Source of the DNA: Burhinus oedicnemus
Taxonomy: Eukaryota > Chordata > Aves > Charadriiformes > Burhinidae
Assembly: GCA_008921705.1 (NCBI GenBank)
Contig: VFFE01007127.1
Location: 317,550 to 381,549, forward strand
Length of the DNA: 64,000 bases
Direction of reading: 5' to 3'
Shown: piece by piece, positions 36,001-49,030 of the stretch
Layout of the letters: each line of letters opens with the position of its first letter
Numbering within the stretch: position 1 is the first letter of the stretch
Notes under the pieces: model-generated
What the model saw: the letters and a program-made list of their open reading frames with translations, nothing else
Told to the model about the DNA's origin: nothing
Database searches by the model: none
Translations under genes and position numbers: made by a program

Positions 36001-38570
36001 GACACTACAGTGAAGTTTGAAGCCTGATGAATCACATTATGATTCAATTTCGGTTCTAGCCTGAATCCTATTAGGCGAGAGCAGCTAAGCAGTAGGATGG
36101 GCTTTGCTTATTGTTGGTGGTTTGTTTTTTTTTTTTTCCCACCTCCCTTTATTTAAATCATTCCTTGTCCTCATCAAACAGAGAACATTATCTAATTCCT
36201 CTACAGCATGTACAGGATTGTGTGTTATCCCTCTACAAGGATCCATATTAAACCAACCACAGACAATAACCTCATACCATTCAGTACAGGAAGCATCATA
36301 ATCTGCCATGCATTAAAGGTCTAAAAAAACCCTGCCTAATGTTAGAAGAGTCTCAAGCTGTTAAGCTACTACTTAACTACGGTAATTCACCATGAAGTCT
36401 CTCCCATGGCACAGCTAGAGAGTTGTTTTCACTTTCTAATAATGAACACGTGACTTAAGCATTTAATGAGTTCCCGAAATAACTGAACCAAAAGGCAAAA
36501 TCCAAGAGGTTTTACTGCCCAGGGAGAAAAAAAATCATAATTAAAATAGTGAATGGGCAGAAGAATAAAATGAAGGCCGGGGGTGATTACAAAATCATTT
36601 AGCTGGAATAGCTAGTGTATTACTTTCCTGTCCCAAAGGGGGTTTAAGCATGACAGAAGGCAGCCGGCCTTGCAGTACGTACCTGGGGCTCTACATCCCT
36701 CTCCCCCCTTACCGTCCTGTATCATCAGGAATACTGGTCCCTCGTCTTGGATTCAACACAGTGATGATTAAAAAGAAGTACCAACAGAATCATTCACTTT
36801 GGTAGCACTTTCCCCTGTGAACATCAAAAGGCACTGCAGACATTAATGGTACCTTGGTGCACTGTCACAGAGTTGTCTGTTCAAAAACATGGAAGCAGAG
36901 GGATGGAGAGTGTAAGCGGTTTGAGTATTTCAAGTTAGTGGGAAAAGAGTCTACAGGTTCTGACTATGAACCCTCTGCTATAAGCACTGGGCTGGATAAG
37001 CCTATAGTCCCAGCATCTCAGTTGGGTCTGGAGTTGCCATTGATCCCAAAGAGCCATCGCCAAGGTAGATCTAGTTCTAAAAATTCCGAAAAAGCCTGGC
37101 CTTTAAATAGTTTGGTTTGGGTTTGTTGTTTTTTCCTTTTAAATCCCAGCGGAGGAGTGTGTTCATCTTCTGTTGCTGTGCTGGAGCAAGAGCCAGTGCA
37201 CAGACCCACAAGTTGGGCAGCATTCGCCTTTCCATCCTCCTGCACTGTTCCGCCTCCCGGCTTGTGCCGGCGTACCGCTGCAGAGAAACGGCTTCCCAAG
37301 CAGCAAAACCCTAGGGCAGAAACTTCCTTTAGAGCAAAAGAGAGACCCAGCCACTACCAAAAATGCTCCGTGGGTATAGGTGCAAATTCTGCTCTGCTTC
37401 AGAGGTAAACATGTTTCTGACACAGCAGCAAAGATGGGCTTCCTTACTCCTCAGGTTTGGAAAACTGGAGTACCGTGCCTTTCTTCACACCTTGCAGTTT
37501 GACATTTGCCCAGAGTGGGGATGTGCTGCCAGCTCGGGGTTGCAATATCTCAGAAGGATGAACACTGGCAGCGATCAGATCCTGGTCTCTGGGAGACGTG
37601 GGTGTATCCAGGTGCAACTGTGAAGGAAGATGGTCGGAGACTTTGAGGTCCCCCAGTAACTCCAAAGCCAGAAACAGTTTGGAGAGTGGGACAGCCCAAG
37701 CTGCAGGTCTAAATTACCTCCTAAGGGTGGTCCCTGGCTCATGCCTGCCTCTGCACCCAGCCCAGGCTTGGTTTGCAGGAGAGACCTTGTCTGGACCAAA
37801 ACCGTTCTAGGGACAACTAAGCAGCACAGATGCTTGAATGCGCGTGTCTGGTCCACAACGCAGCACTGGTACCAGCACAGACATCGGACCCTCATCTGTA
37901 ACCCGCTGAAGGATTACGAGGTTGGCATCTGCCCTAAGCTAAACTCACCTCGGGTGATAAACACCCGTCCAAGGCAGCTCTCCGCTGTACAACAGGGGCA
38001 ACAATCCCCACCCTGACTGCAGAATTCACCCGTGCTTAAGTTCTTATTTAAATACTTCTACACATTTAATTCATTGCATTGTTTTCTAAACAGTAGAAAA
38101 TAAGAGCTAAGAAAACTTGTGAATTTCTAGATTAAAGCCGGCAATAAGATTTCATTTCAAATTGGGCTTAAGGAAAGAAAATTACATTTTGGCCAAAGGC
38201 CAAGTTCTGAATTTCTAATTAACTTAATCAAACTTTTTCATAGTCTAACCCTTGATAATTTATATAACCAATTTCACTGAAAAGGCAGTTAGAGAGAGCC
38301 CTGCACCAAATCAGACAGAAATAACTAGCGAGTTCAAAGGATTTGTTCTCATTAACCCTAGAGAAAATGAGTTCAGCAATGAGCTGAACGGCACTAGCAG
38401 GTAGTAGCTCAAAAAACGTGTTTTAAAAGGTTGAGTAAACACTGGCTTGGTAGATTTTACCAATCTGAGATAAACAGGTAATGTTGATCATTCATAGCAA
38501 CAAAACATGCATTTTACATGAATACCAAGAAGTGACCAGCATACAAGAGAATTCAAGCGTGTAAGAATTT
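33054..38570. other. Unique non-coding sequence with T homopolymers
   Basis: T runs lie at 33260-33276, 33739-33753 and 34220-34240. The longest frame is 184 codons on plus (36854-37408); it resembles nothing known and I see no splice structure around it. No transposon recognised. Confidence 0.5.
34220..34240 (+). repeat. T21 homopolymer
   Basis: An uninterrupted T run after a CCACC-rich lead-in. Confidence 0.88.
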
Positions 38571-38682
38571 ATATCTTTTTTATTAGACCAACTAAACTGA
38601 CTGGAACTGAAATAAATGGACCAGCATGCCCAAAACTTTGCCCATTTTTATCAGTCTTACCAGCTGGTCCACTGAAAGATAT
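38571..38682. repeat. Imperfect inverted repeat, possibly an old transposon end
   Basis: The left arm (38571-38600), reverse-complemented, reads TCAGTTTAGTTGGTCTAATA and onward to AAAAGATAT. The right arm (38651-38682) reads TCAGTCTTACCAGCTGGTCC and onward to GAAAGATAT. The arms share TCAGT, a TGGTC core and a terminal AAGATAT, separated by about 50 bp. The wording resembles the GTTGGTCCAATAAAAGATAT motif I recall from an old amniote interspersed repeat. It could be two such ends in opposite orientation, a hairpin element or a chance palindrome. The family is not determined. Confidence 0.45.
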
Positions 38683-39127
38683 GGCCAGTCCTTATGAACT
38701 GCTTTAATACCTTTAGACAAGCATGGCAATAAGAAAATACCACGTCATTAATATATACAAAGAGTCCAGATTTAGGCTTTCGGAAAGCCTGTTATTACCA
38801 ACTTTATCAGGGGATAACTGTTTTATTTCCAGCTAAACAGCCAGGCTGCCTGTAGAAACAGTCACTGGGAAGAAATTAATGAAAACATCCATTGCAGGAA
38901 CAATTAAGTTAAAGTTAAATAACTCAAGACCATCACACTCAGGGGAAATGGCATACGCCAGCCTGACTTGGTCCCAGGGGGATGGAGTCGGATAAATGAT
39001 CTGCCCTGTCCTGGAGAGGTCACCCCCTGCTCATCCTGCTCCCAACACAGTGACTCAGGGCATCCTCTCGGTCAGGTTTTGGGGCAGGTTTTGCTCTGCT
39101 GCACGATCTGCCAGCCAAAACCTATGT
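38683..39127. other. Unique AT-leaning sequence
   Basis: Nothing recognised. Confidence 0.5.
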
Positions 39128-39235
39128 CATCGAATCACCCAGGTTGGAAGACACCTTTAAGATCATCAGGTCCAACCATAAACCCAACACTGCCAAAACC
39201 ACCACTAAACCATGTCCCTCAGCACCACGTCTGCC
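39128..39235 (-). mobile_element. CR1 LINE, 3' fragment (older subfamily)
   Basis: In reverse orientation: ATCGAATCACCCAGGTTGG, then GATCATCAGGTCCAACCATA, then a block of CCAAAACCACCACTAAACCA. The same order is seen in the copy at 52146, so both belong to one CR1 subfamily, different from the copies at 32688, 49031 and 61525. Confidence 0.93.
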
Positions 39236-40109
39236 CGTCACTATATGTCCAAACTATGTATTGGTTTACTACAGAATATTCTTTTTTGTTTTCATTTTTC
39301 TTCCCCCCCCGCCTTTTCTTTATCAAGTGGGTAATCCTTACTAGCGCCTTGCAGACCAAGCCTTGCCCAGGCATGCTGGTTTCCCTCGTTTCCAGGCTGC
39401 AAAACTACCAAGTCCTGCCCGACGTGATGGAGAGAGGCTCAGCACCCAAGAGGGACCCGGTGTGCACAGCAGCGAGAGCAGGAAATTAGAAATTAGGGCC
39501 AACACATACACAGAAGTGAATCCGGCTTGTTTGGCTGACAGCTATGGAGTGCGATGCACCTATGAAACAGGGCTGTTACGGTGACACTTAGCAGCTGCTA
39601 ATTAAGCTTCAGTTCTGCATAAGAACCAGAGTATGATTTACAGCATTAGCTACATGCACGCTGATGCACATACGTGTTTCACTATATAAATATATTCAGC
39701 AATATATTGACCTTAACAGCTCCTCCTGCTCCTGTGAATCGCTCTTGATGGTCTCAACAGGAGTTCTGCTTGCGTTAGTTACGGGAACAGGGAGCAAGCG
39801 GAGCTTCTGCCAGCAGGAAAGCAGCTTACATGGGAGAGCCCACGCAAACGGAATAGGCAGCTTTTGGCTCAGCAGTCAGAGCGGTGGTGCAGCGGTACCT
39901 GCATCAGTCCTCGCTGCCTGAAGAAGGAAGCAATGGCCAGTTGCCATGGGCATTTCCAGTCCCAGATGCCTAATGGAAGAGAATGTGAATAGTGAAAATT
40001 GGCTAATTTTATCAAGTTAATTGCGAGGATGTAACTACCAGAAGTGTAAATTACACCTTTGATTCAAGAGGAAGAACTTATAAATTAAAGGAACTTTTCA
40101 AAATCAGTT
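39236..40109. other. Unique non-coding sequence
   Basis: A pyrimidine-rich stretch with a C run (39302-39311) is the only notable feature. No exon recognised. Confidence 0.5.
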
Positions 40110-41650
40110 TAGGTAAGCTTAGGGATGGGAACAGAGAGGATGGCTGGAATTTCTGTAGCTATTGGGTGCAAAATTAGTAGGAATTTGCATCCTGGACAAA
40201 GAAGGGGTGATAAAAAAAAAAAATCATGAAGAAAAACTCCAGACTAACTGGATAATTAAATGTCTCTCAAAGTATACTAGGAGTAAGCAGAGAGAATGCA
40301 AAGAAAGAGGGAAAGGAAAGATCCCAGAGAAAGCTGCGTCTTGAAAGTTGAGAAACAATGTTATAAGTGAGAAATAGCACAAGTCAAACCAAATTAGAGT
40401 CTGCAAAGGAAATTAATGCGGCTAGTTAAAGTGACAAAATGTTTTCTCTATATAAATAACACAAAAACAAGAGAAGAAAAAAGGTCACTATGGGTGGCAC
40501 CAGGATTAAAGATAATCCAAGTATGCTCCGAACTGCACAATACTTTGCTTCAGATTTCAAGAGGAAAGGGGGCGAGGATGGGATGACCACTGGGAACACA
40601 TGTATTAAACTGGAGCTGATCACATCAAGGGCTGAAATAAACCTGAGATCGACGGCTCTACACAGGTCCAAGAAGTGTCCTGAACCCAAACAACTGCAGA
40701 AAGCATCAAGGTGAGCTGAGCACCGACTGCTGCTGAGTCTCAGCTTTCTTTGGGGCACACAACATCAGGGTCTTTTGAAACTGGACTAGAATATTTGCTA
40801 TAGTGCCAGGTAATCGTGCATCCAGCTGGAAAGATGGCAGTCAGAATTGTAAAGGACATAAGAAATTGGTCATCAGGAAGTCTCCCACAGTTTTCACCAA
40901 TAATAGGACTATTAAACCAGGATCACCGTTGGAACTGCTCCAGAATTGGTTTCCAGACCGATTTAATGTAATATTTTCATAATGCAAAGCAGGAGGATTC
41001 TGAGTAAAATCGCTGATGATATGAAGCGAGGAAGTATCATCAATGAAGGAAAAAGAAAGATCACCCAGGGAAAATAGAACAACTCTGAAGATCAGAGCAC
41101 TAGGACCAGGATGGAGCTTCACGGCACAGAGAATGAGTAGGTTCATAAAAGAGGAAGGGGAAAAAAAAAAATAATTCTGCAGTTAGCTGAGAGGTCTTTA
41201 GTTAGAAAAACAGGCTTTGGAAAGAGAGACTCAAGTGCGCCAAAGGGTGAAGGTAACCGACAGGAAGCAGAAAAAGAAAATTCAATGTTAAAACATACCC
41301 TGCAAGATACATTCAACAGAAGGAGAGATCCATGCTGTTGTACGAGTCCCTGACGTGACCTCACCTGAAATGCTCTTAAGCACATCTCAGAGAAATGATT
41401 TTCAGCAAAGATGCAGAGAACTGTAACGATGATCACTGAAGCAATGGAGAACATATAATACAAGGGAAGACTAAAGAGGACAGTTTGTTTGACCTAGCAA
41501 AATGCAAGCTGAGAGGAGAAGAGCTATTTCAAGGACAATATTGGCACAAGATCAAACAGACATAACACAGCCAAGGATTGAATTTAGTCTGGAAGTCTGG
41601 CATCATCTTCAATGTTTCTCTCCTACAAGAGTAAAGGCAAGAAGTTACAA
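40110..41650 (+). mobile_element. Ancient degenerate CR1 ORF2 (endonuclease-RT linker to RT C-terminus)
   Basis: Colinear islands of CR1 ORF2 are visible on plus. Near 40162-40260 a frame reads ICILDKEGVIKKK and then QTNWI, the linker region before the reverse transcriptase. Near 40445-40551 come CTATATAAATAACACAAAAA and ACTTTGCTTCAG. At 41006-41026 the codons give KIADDMK, a remnant of the RT catalytic FADD box (consensus KFADDTK). From about 41335 to 41520 the sequence includes CCTGACGTGACCTCACCTG, ACAAGGGAAGACTAAAG and GTTTGACCTAGCAAAATGC, and around 41550-41600 GACAATATTGGCACAAGA. Frames are broken by many stops and indels, and parts between the islands seem deleted. The boundaries are approximate. 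It is much older than the other CR1 copies and cannot be active. Confidence 0.7.
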
Positions 41651-44600
41651 GACAAAAGCTGGTCCCCTTTGCAAGAAGTCTGCAGGAAAATCTTGGCCCT
41701 GGGTCAAAGAAGGCTTTGACCGTCTAGGTCACCCACCTGCACACCCCAGGGTTTGGGCTCACAGCAAAGCCCCATCATGAGCTACAGCCATCTGCAGGCA
41801 GCAAGACATGCTGTGTCCATCATCTCCGGCAAACCAGGAGCATGAGCATGGTTCCTCCACGGCTTTATACACAACGTTCGTAGTAGAGGGCTTAAGTTAG
41901 CCCTGCATAATCCAGGTGAATAATATTTTAAAAACCCACAATGGAACAAGGAGGAAATAAGAAAATTTCAACAAGATTGTCAGGAATAAACATTGACGGT
42001 GGCAGGGGAAGCAACTGGCCTGTTGTGAAAGCCAAAGTCAAGCCAAGCCAAAACCAAATCCAAACCTGAAGCTAAGACAAACCAGTTGGACTACACTGAT
42101 CTGTAGCCCAGCAAAAAGCCTTTGTTTTCTTCAGCAAGTGTTTCAGAGGACAGATTCTCAGTGTAAGCAAAAGATTTAAACCATATTTGGCATCCACTTT
42201 TCTTCTGCAAGGCTCAAAGATAAATAATTCAACTGGTTTGTTTGACTTAGGAGGAACAAAATAACACTACTGTTAAATATTTTAGGTGAGATTTCACACA
42301 GTTTCTTTGTGTCCAACACTTATTATTCCAGATAACATCCTGTTTCGATCAAGAAAATATTCCAATTAAATTCAAAACTGTATCAAGCATCCTACTATTT
42401 ATCAAGATGACTATTTGCACAATATTGTTCTTGACATTCACTGGAGTTTGACCACTGAAAAGAGCCAACCAGCTTGCATTTTTTTTTCCTTATCTCAATT
42501 TCTGATGAGATTTTGCAGCTTCTCAGTCTAGTCAAACTCCATGTTCACTGTGAAAGTCATATTCAACCAATCTGATGGCCAACAGCCCCAGCCCCGTAGC
42601 CTAGCAAACCAGCACAGCCCATTCCAACAGGAATCTAGCCCAGCACCGGCTGCGAGCAAGGGGTTTGTCAGAGGATGACATGCTTCCTACTGCGCTTCCA
42701 GTGAAGCACATCTGCGAGTCAAAAATAACATTGCAGAATGGAAAATCTATGCTTCCTCCTGTCTGACCCTAATCCAGGTGACTCCAGCTGTGGCTGAAGG
42801 AAAAATAAATAAAATATCAGTTTGTAAGTGTTGTGTTAGAGGTGAAGCTAGAGGTATCATTTAGGAGACAAAAGGAAAGGAAAAAAGAGCTAGTTTATGG
42901 GCTTGGGAGATAGATTTCACCCTGAAGGCCTGAGTTTGGAATTAGAGGTTGCTGAAGCCAAACTTTTCACTTCTGGCCCTTCAAGGGTGCTTATTTTTAA
43001 TTTCTGAGGTCCCAGACTAAAACGCCTTTGCCTGACTGCAGGCTCCAGCTCAAGCACATGGCAGCCTTGCTCTGCCTCCTTCTCTAACGCAGCAGGTCAT
43101 TAAAAATTCCTCAGAAAACGGATATTTATTTTTGACGCTGCTCTTTGCTCATCAGGTCTTTCAAAGTGGAGTAACAGCAGCAGCGACGTCATGTTGAATC
43201 ACTGGACTGTGCTGAAGATTAACCCCCTGCTGATCCTCCACCCCAGAGAAGCTCATGAATAAATTGATAATCCTGCCATCAAAACAGGGTTTAAACAATA
43301 AGCAACAAATGATGGGTGACGACAAGGGGGCACAAACAGAATGATAAAGATTAAACATAGAAACTAGCCAGCCAACCATCCTACGTACTATCTACAGCAA
43401 GAGTCCTAAAGCAACTTCCATGTGAAAATGAATTTACAAACTGCATCATACCCCTAGTTCTGGCACAAATGTTTCATTTGCAAATGCCATATTCATTCCA
43501 GTGTCTTGTATGGGGTATTTACAAATGATACGTATCTGAAATGAGAGGAAATTATAATCTATTATCCATATTTTTGTTTCTAACACTGCTGTAAGTGTTA
43601 CTAACTATTTTTAAATGCATCCAGCGATAAAATTTATAAAAATTTATTCAAGTACCTCTGACAGAAGTGAGATTTACTGAGAATAATTGTTACTTCCAGT
43701 GACATAATTCATGGATATAATTCAAAAGTGTCTACAAAGAATACTTAGGCATCTTTTAGTAAGAAAAGTTCAAGGTCATGGCTTGGTTCCTCTCTGCTGA
43801 GTGAATTACTGTCAAAATAATGGACACTTCTGAGATCTAAGAAGATGACAAAGTCAAAATTTGCTCCAAAATCAGAGCTCTGTTCAATTTCTCTAACAGT
43901 CCTGAGGAAGTTGAGGACTTACTTTTCAAAGAAATAAAAATCAAGTTAATACTACTACAACTGGAACAAATGTTCCTGTTGTTTCTTCTATGGCATTTCT
44001 ACACCTGAAGAGAACTTCATACAAGTCAGTATCATCTCCAGGAGGGAAAAACGAGACTGAGAAGCCCAGAGGTCACAGTCTGCTGTTGTTATAAGGACTC
44101 TGGGATGCCATCCCCATGTGAAGAGCTTTTAGCCTTCACAGAGATGCAGTGGGCTATGGCAGTTTTCACCCTCCCTGTGTGCATCCCTATGGAAACACAC
44201 TCTTCTGCAGAAATCACGGGGGTCATTTTAAAACAGGCAGTCTGTGGGCTTTGTACGAGTACTTGCTGTAAATTACTTTTAAAACATAGCCATTTTTTCA
44301 GTTCGTTTGCCAAGTAATAATATTTATACAGTGCTGTTCATCGGAAGAGGTCAAATCACAGTTAACAAGAGACATTCAAATTGGCGCTTCAGCTCCCTCC
44401 ACCTCAAAAATAGAAGGAAACCCACAAACCAAAAGAAAGGAAATCTAGCAGGAAAGCATGAAGAAAACCATGTTTCTTTTCCAAGGGGATATAAGCTGTA
44501 CAAAGTTGCTCCAGAGCCAGGACTGAGGTCTGATGTCCTATTCCAGCTCCAGGTGGACCCTCACAGGTTGGTGTGTCCCACCACTCACTGCTCTTCCCAC

Positions 44601-46244
44601 TCCAACATCTGGCTGAACCAAAGGCTCCTCGTCCTCCAGACAACAGCAGCCAACACGCATTAAATCAGCTATCACCAGAGCTGGTGATGACAGATAAAAC
44701 CAGCCATCCCCAAAACCGAGGCATGGCAGCAGGGTAGTAAAACGCACCCTGCAAAGACACCTTCTTTTATTGCTACTGCCCTTTGCAAAATTCACTTTTA
44801 AAGGCAGGGCAAATCTAATTTATTTACAACACAGTTAAAAGTTTTATCTAGCAGCGCACACCTACCAGTGAAGTACGTGGTCTAAGCAGTCTGAAAGAAA
44901 TCTGGTCACTGAAGACTGGCGGACTGGCAGATTATTTCAACTGCAGTGACTGCTAAGCTGTAATCAGATGTCCACCCGGCCGCGGTCAGCAGGAAAGCTG
45001 CTTTGTGGGGCCTACAAAGGCTCTGCCTGTATGCAGTATTTCCTGCACTCTAATGATCCAAAGATTTCATATTTTTAAAATTATTTCTTTGCAATATGAC
45101 AGTGCAAGTGTAATGATCCATCCTACCTGCTCCTTTGCATTTAATGTTGTAGGAAGCCACGTGCTTCATGAGGTTTTGGAGATTCCCTTCGAGGTTTCCC
45201 ATCTAAATATTGACCCAATCCTGTGTCTAAAATCCAAGATTGGCAGCCAAGGAAACTTTGGGGTTTAGTTAATAAAAGTGCACTGACACCATCTACCCGA
45301 GCCTTCTGATCTTCCAGGACAGGAGGTTTTCATTCGCTTTGCTCCCTTCTTAAAGTACGGTAGCAGCTGGTTTAGGTTAGTAATAAGCTGTCTTGAAAGT
45401 GGAGGCTCTCTCCAAGAAGACGTTTTAAATTCTCACATACAATCTCTGCACATACTTTCCCTGTCATCCCAGCTTGGATTAATCAAAAAAATACTTAAAA
45501 AAAATTATCAAAACACAACTATTAATCTGGAGATCAGTGAAAACTGATGGCTCTTTACCTCTTAACACTGGATAAAGAATTAAGAGTAACAAGCAGCAAT
45601 AGATAATTGCCTACAGTAGCGAAGCAGAGTCTTGTGTCAGCACCTTTGCTGCTGAGGTTTCCTATGCCACTGGACACTCCCCCACTATAAACCAACCACT
45701 GACCTGATACAGGTTACAAATAACTCTAAAATGCCCCAAAAGGCTGGAGGCAGAGGAAGAACTTGGGTAGTTTTACACCAAAACTGGAGGTTCAGCATGC
45801 GAACATCCAACCACGCCTCGTACCTGCTGGGCAAGTCATTTCAACAGGATTTCCGAAATGATTAACGTACACTTAACGATGTGCAATATTGAGTCCCGAG
45901 AATGAGAAGTTTTCAAGACAGCAGCCTGGACACAGCCACAGATGGGCTCGGCAGGAACAGTCTCACGGTAAAATAATGCCTCGTAATGCAATTAATCTCC
46001 CTGAGTAAAAGTAATAAAGATAAAACAACAAGACTTTTCCCAGCTTCAAATGCAATTCCCTGCAGGTTACTGTCACACCTTTCATTTCTCAACGCTGGTA
46101 ACAATAACATTTAGTTTTCCTTTTTAATTCCATAAACTTCCCTAGAGTATTAGGTATAGAAGAGGAAAACAAAATTGTATTTAGTGACCTTCTGCAAAAA
46201 TGGAAAAGTGCCTCAGGGCAGGGTTTTCTGTGTTTTTGGGTGTC
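41651..46244. other. Unique, mostly AT-leaning sequence
   Basis: No gene or repeat family recognised. 42000-42060 is rich in CCAAA/AAGCC repeats. 43380-43740 is AT-rich without repeats and could be conserved non-coding sequence, but nothing in the sequence proves it. Confidence 0.5.
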
Positions 46245-46311
46245 GGGTTTTTTGTTTGTTTGTTTGTTGTGTTTTTTTGGGGGGTTTTTTGTTGTTTTGT
46301 TTTTTTTTTTT
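46245..46311 (+). repeat. T/G-rich low-complexity tract
   Basis: GGG, then TTTG repeats, GTGT7, G6, T6, GTTG and T-rich runs ending in T11. No A or C within most of the tract. Confidence 0.9.
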
Positions 46312-49030
46312 AAAGGAAAACTTTTAACTGTTCGATAAATAAAACAAGGAAAGTGGTTGGGTTCTGCCACGCCAGCCATTTGTCTTGTCAATAAACTTAC
46401 ACAAGTGACTGTTAGCAAGTGACACGTAAGCGTGAAAAATGAAGGCAATGGTTTGATAGGTATCTCATGCATTTTATCAAAGTAAATTGGATCCAGAAAT
46501 ACGAAAAACAGGTTTTGCAATACACACTGGCTTCAGGGAATTAAATGCTGGTGTCTATAGGGCAAGACAGCAGCAACTGGGCAAAAGCTGACCTCGCAAG
46601 AAAGCCTGATGGACTGCTGGTCAAACTTCACATTACACCACGATCGTGTCAGCAAATCTTTTCCAGGGTCCTGCACCAGCTGCTCATAATCTCTATTCAG
46701 ATTCCACCCTCCCCTTCCCAGCTCAAACCACTTCACTGCGGTTCCTCCGCTGGCAAACTGAAAATATAAAAAAGTTTTAAAACTGCTGAAGTTACAAGAG
46801 CTCGTTGTCATGCAAAGATCCATCATCAAGGCACTTCAAAGCTTGACTCCCTATATGCAGGCACTGGAAGGTCCTCCTGCACACACACACTAAAATATTA
46901 ATTTTTCCCCTACTGATCCTTTGAGTTTCATCTTTTACAGTGCTGGCACGGCTGCACCAGTGGTTTGCTACCCTCCAAACACCAAATACACGTATCAGAA
47001 ACTTTTAATTAGGCAGAAGCTCTGGTCTCTGAGCGCCCAAAGCTGCCACGTGTTGGCTTTGGGGAGCAGAGCACTCGCGCCTCTGTGGAAAGGCAGTAGG
47101 AACTGTGGGAAAGAGGAGGAACCGGAGCCGTGACAGCTCTGCCTGATGGGCAGCTGCTTAACAGGTCCCTCATTTTTTAAATGAATAATTGAATTTAAAT
47201 TACTTCTAATGCTGAAATTAATTTAACCTGTTTAAACTTAGCGTGTTGTCACATGTTGTGGGAGTACGGCTCGCCACTGCTCCAAGTGTATTAATAGCGA
47301 TTCCTGAAACTATTAATAACTGGAGCCCAGCAGCTGATCTGTGTCATCTGCCTGGGGGTCTCCAAGCACCAGCAGAAGTCCGTGTCTCCTTCCAGCAGGA
47401 GGTACACGAGCGCCAGGAGATCCAGCTGGTGGTGGGGAAGACGAGTAAAAAGGATGCAGGCAGGCCCAGCTGTGGTCAGCCAGGGAGGCTGCGACAGTCC
47501 TGGGAGCAGAGCCCACAACCCCATCCTCGACTCTTTGATCTCGCAGCGACCGGAGGAAACTCTCCTCGAGGATGGGAAACTTTGTGATCTCCTTAGGGCA
47601 AGGACTACTCATCTCTTTTCTTCATATGCAGAAGCAAGCACAGTATTCAAAGTTGAAAAAAACAAGAAAAATCTTTTAAAAATGAGCACTGGAAAGCCCC
47701 CCAATCATTTTGCACCAGTGGCAAGACCCAAAACTTTCTGTTGGTGGGTGGCAGGGTGGGATGAGAAAAAAATTCATTACGAGATGAAAGGTTTCACGCT
47801 TCTCCCTCCAGCTAAAACCTGCATTACTCTGAGCATGCTAAGGGGGTGTCAGCTCCCCCTGTCCCACCTACCCCATGGCAAATCCTTTGAGCAGTTACAG
47901 CAAAAAAAGGAGGCGATGTCCCAATTTGGAAAGTAATTTTTTTAAAGTATCTCCTCGGAATATGTTTGTCATATGCAACAATCAAGAAATCAAAAGCCAA
48001 CTTCGCTTCTGTCATCCCTGCTGGAGACGGCAGATGGGAAGACCCTCAAAATACCATTACTGTAAGTAGTATGTTAAAACATGAAGTTTGGCTTGGGGCA
48101 ATAAAACCAGATCACCCTGACAAAGAAAGATGAATATCTTCAGCTGCACCCCATTTTTTGCTTGAACGGATAAATACAAACACATCTCCTAAAGCAGAAA
48201 ACCACTATCAACATCGTATACATACACACACACTTAGGTTTTTTAAATTACAGAGCAGAAAGGATCAGTGGAATTTATTGTTCAAAATAAATGCCAAAAA
48301 AATTCATGGCACCATAGGCTTTTGTGCTTTCTGCAGACTAAATCATCTTCAGCCACCTGGTAGCAGAGTGGCAAAAAGCAGGAAGTCAGCTGAACACGCT
48401 AACGGAGTCACAACTTCGACTTTTACCCAGAATGTTGCAAAATTTGGTGTTTTACTAAAATCGACAACTCTGAGGCACAACCAACTACAGGAAAAGAATC
48501 CACCTTTCTTTTAAAATTCAAAAACCTGTTTTGCACTTTGCAGACAGGAGGGAAAAACCTCTGTCTGCTGGAGCTGGAGGGTGAAGCTTTCCCCTGGGAA
48601 ACGCTCACTGGTCTCAAAGGATTAGAAACCTGCTTCCCTTTGGGACTACAGCTGGAAGCAGTCCCAGCACCCCGTTCTGCAGGGATGGTGGGGGCTCTCT
48701 GCCGGAACACCCCCAGCATGGAGCCAGCAGCAGGGCAGCACCCAGCTCCCAACTCCTCTGCCCCGGGGAATCCCTCCCAGAGCCGCTCACAAACCGTCCT
48801 CTGGCAGTTTAGAGCAGCGAGGTCGGAAACCACCTTTCTCAACAGTTTTTGAGCACTTTGGAGAGTTTTTTCTGTGCTCTGCAGGAAGACACCAGAGTCT
48901 CAAAGCAGCCTGAATGTGCAATACACTCTCTGCATATACATGGATATTTAAGACTCAGCTATATTCAAATAATTCTCTATTAATATACCATATATAGTAT
49001 TATTAATTAGATTAAGCACAAGCACAGATC
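46312..49030. other. Unique non-coding sequence
   Basis: No gene or transposon recognised. A short CA run at 48220-48232 and an AT-rich stretch just before the next CR1 are the only features. Confidence 0.5.

Noticed and set aside
36854..37408. 184-codon plus-strand frame
   Set aside because: No recognised domain, no promoter or splice context, and antisense frames are also open.
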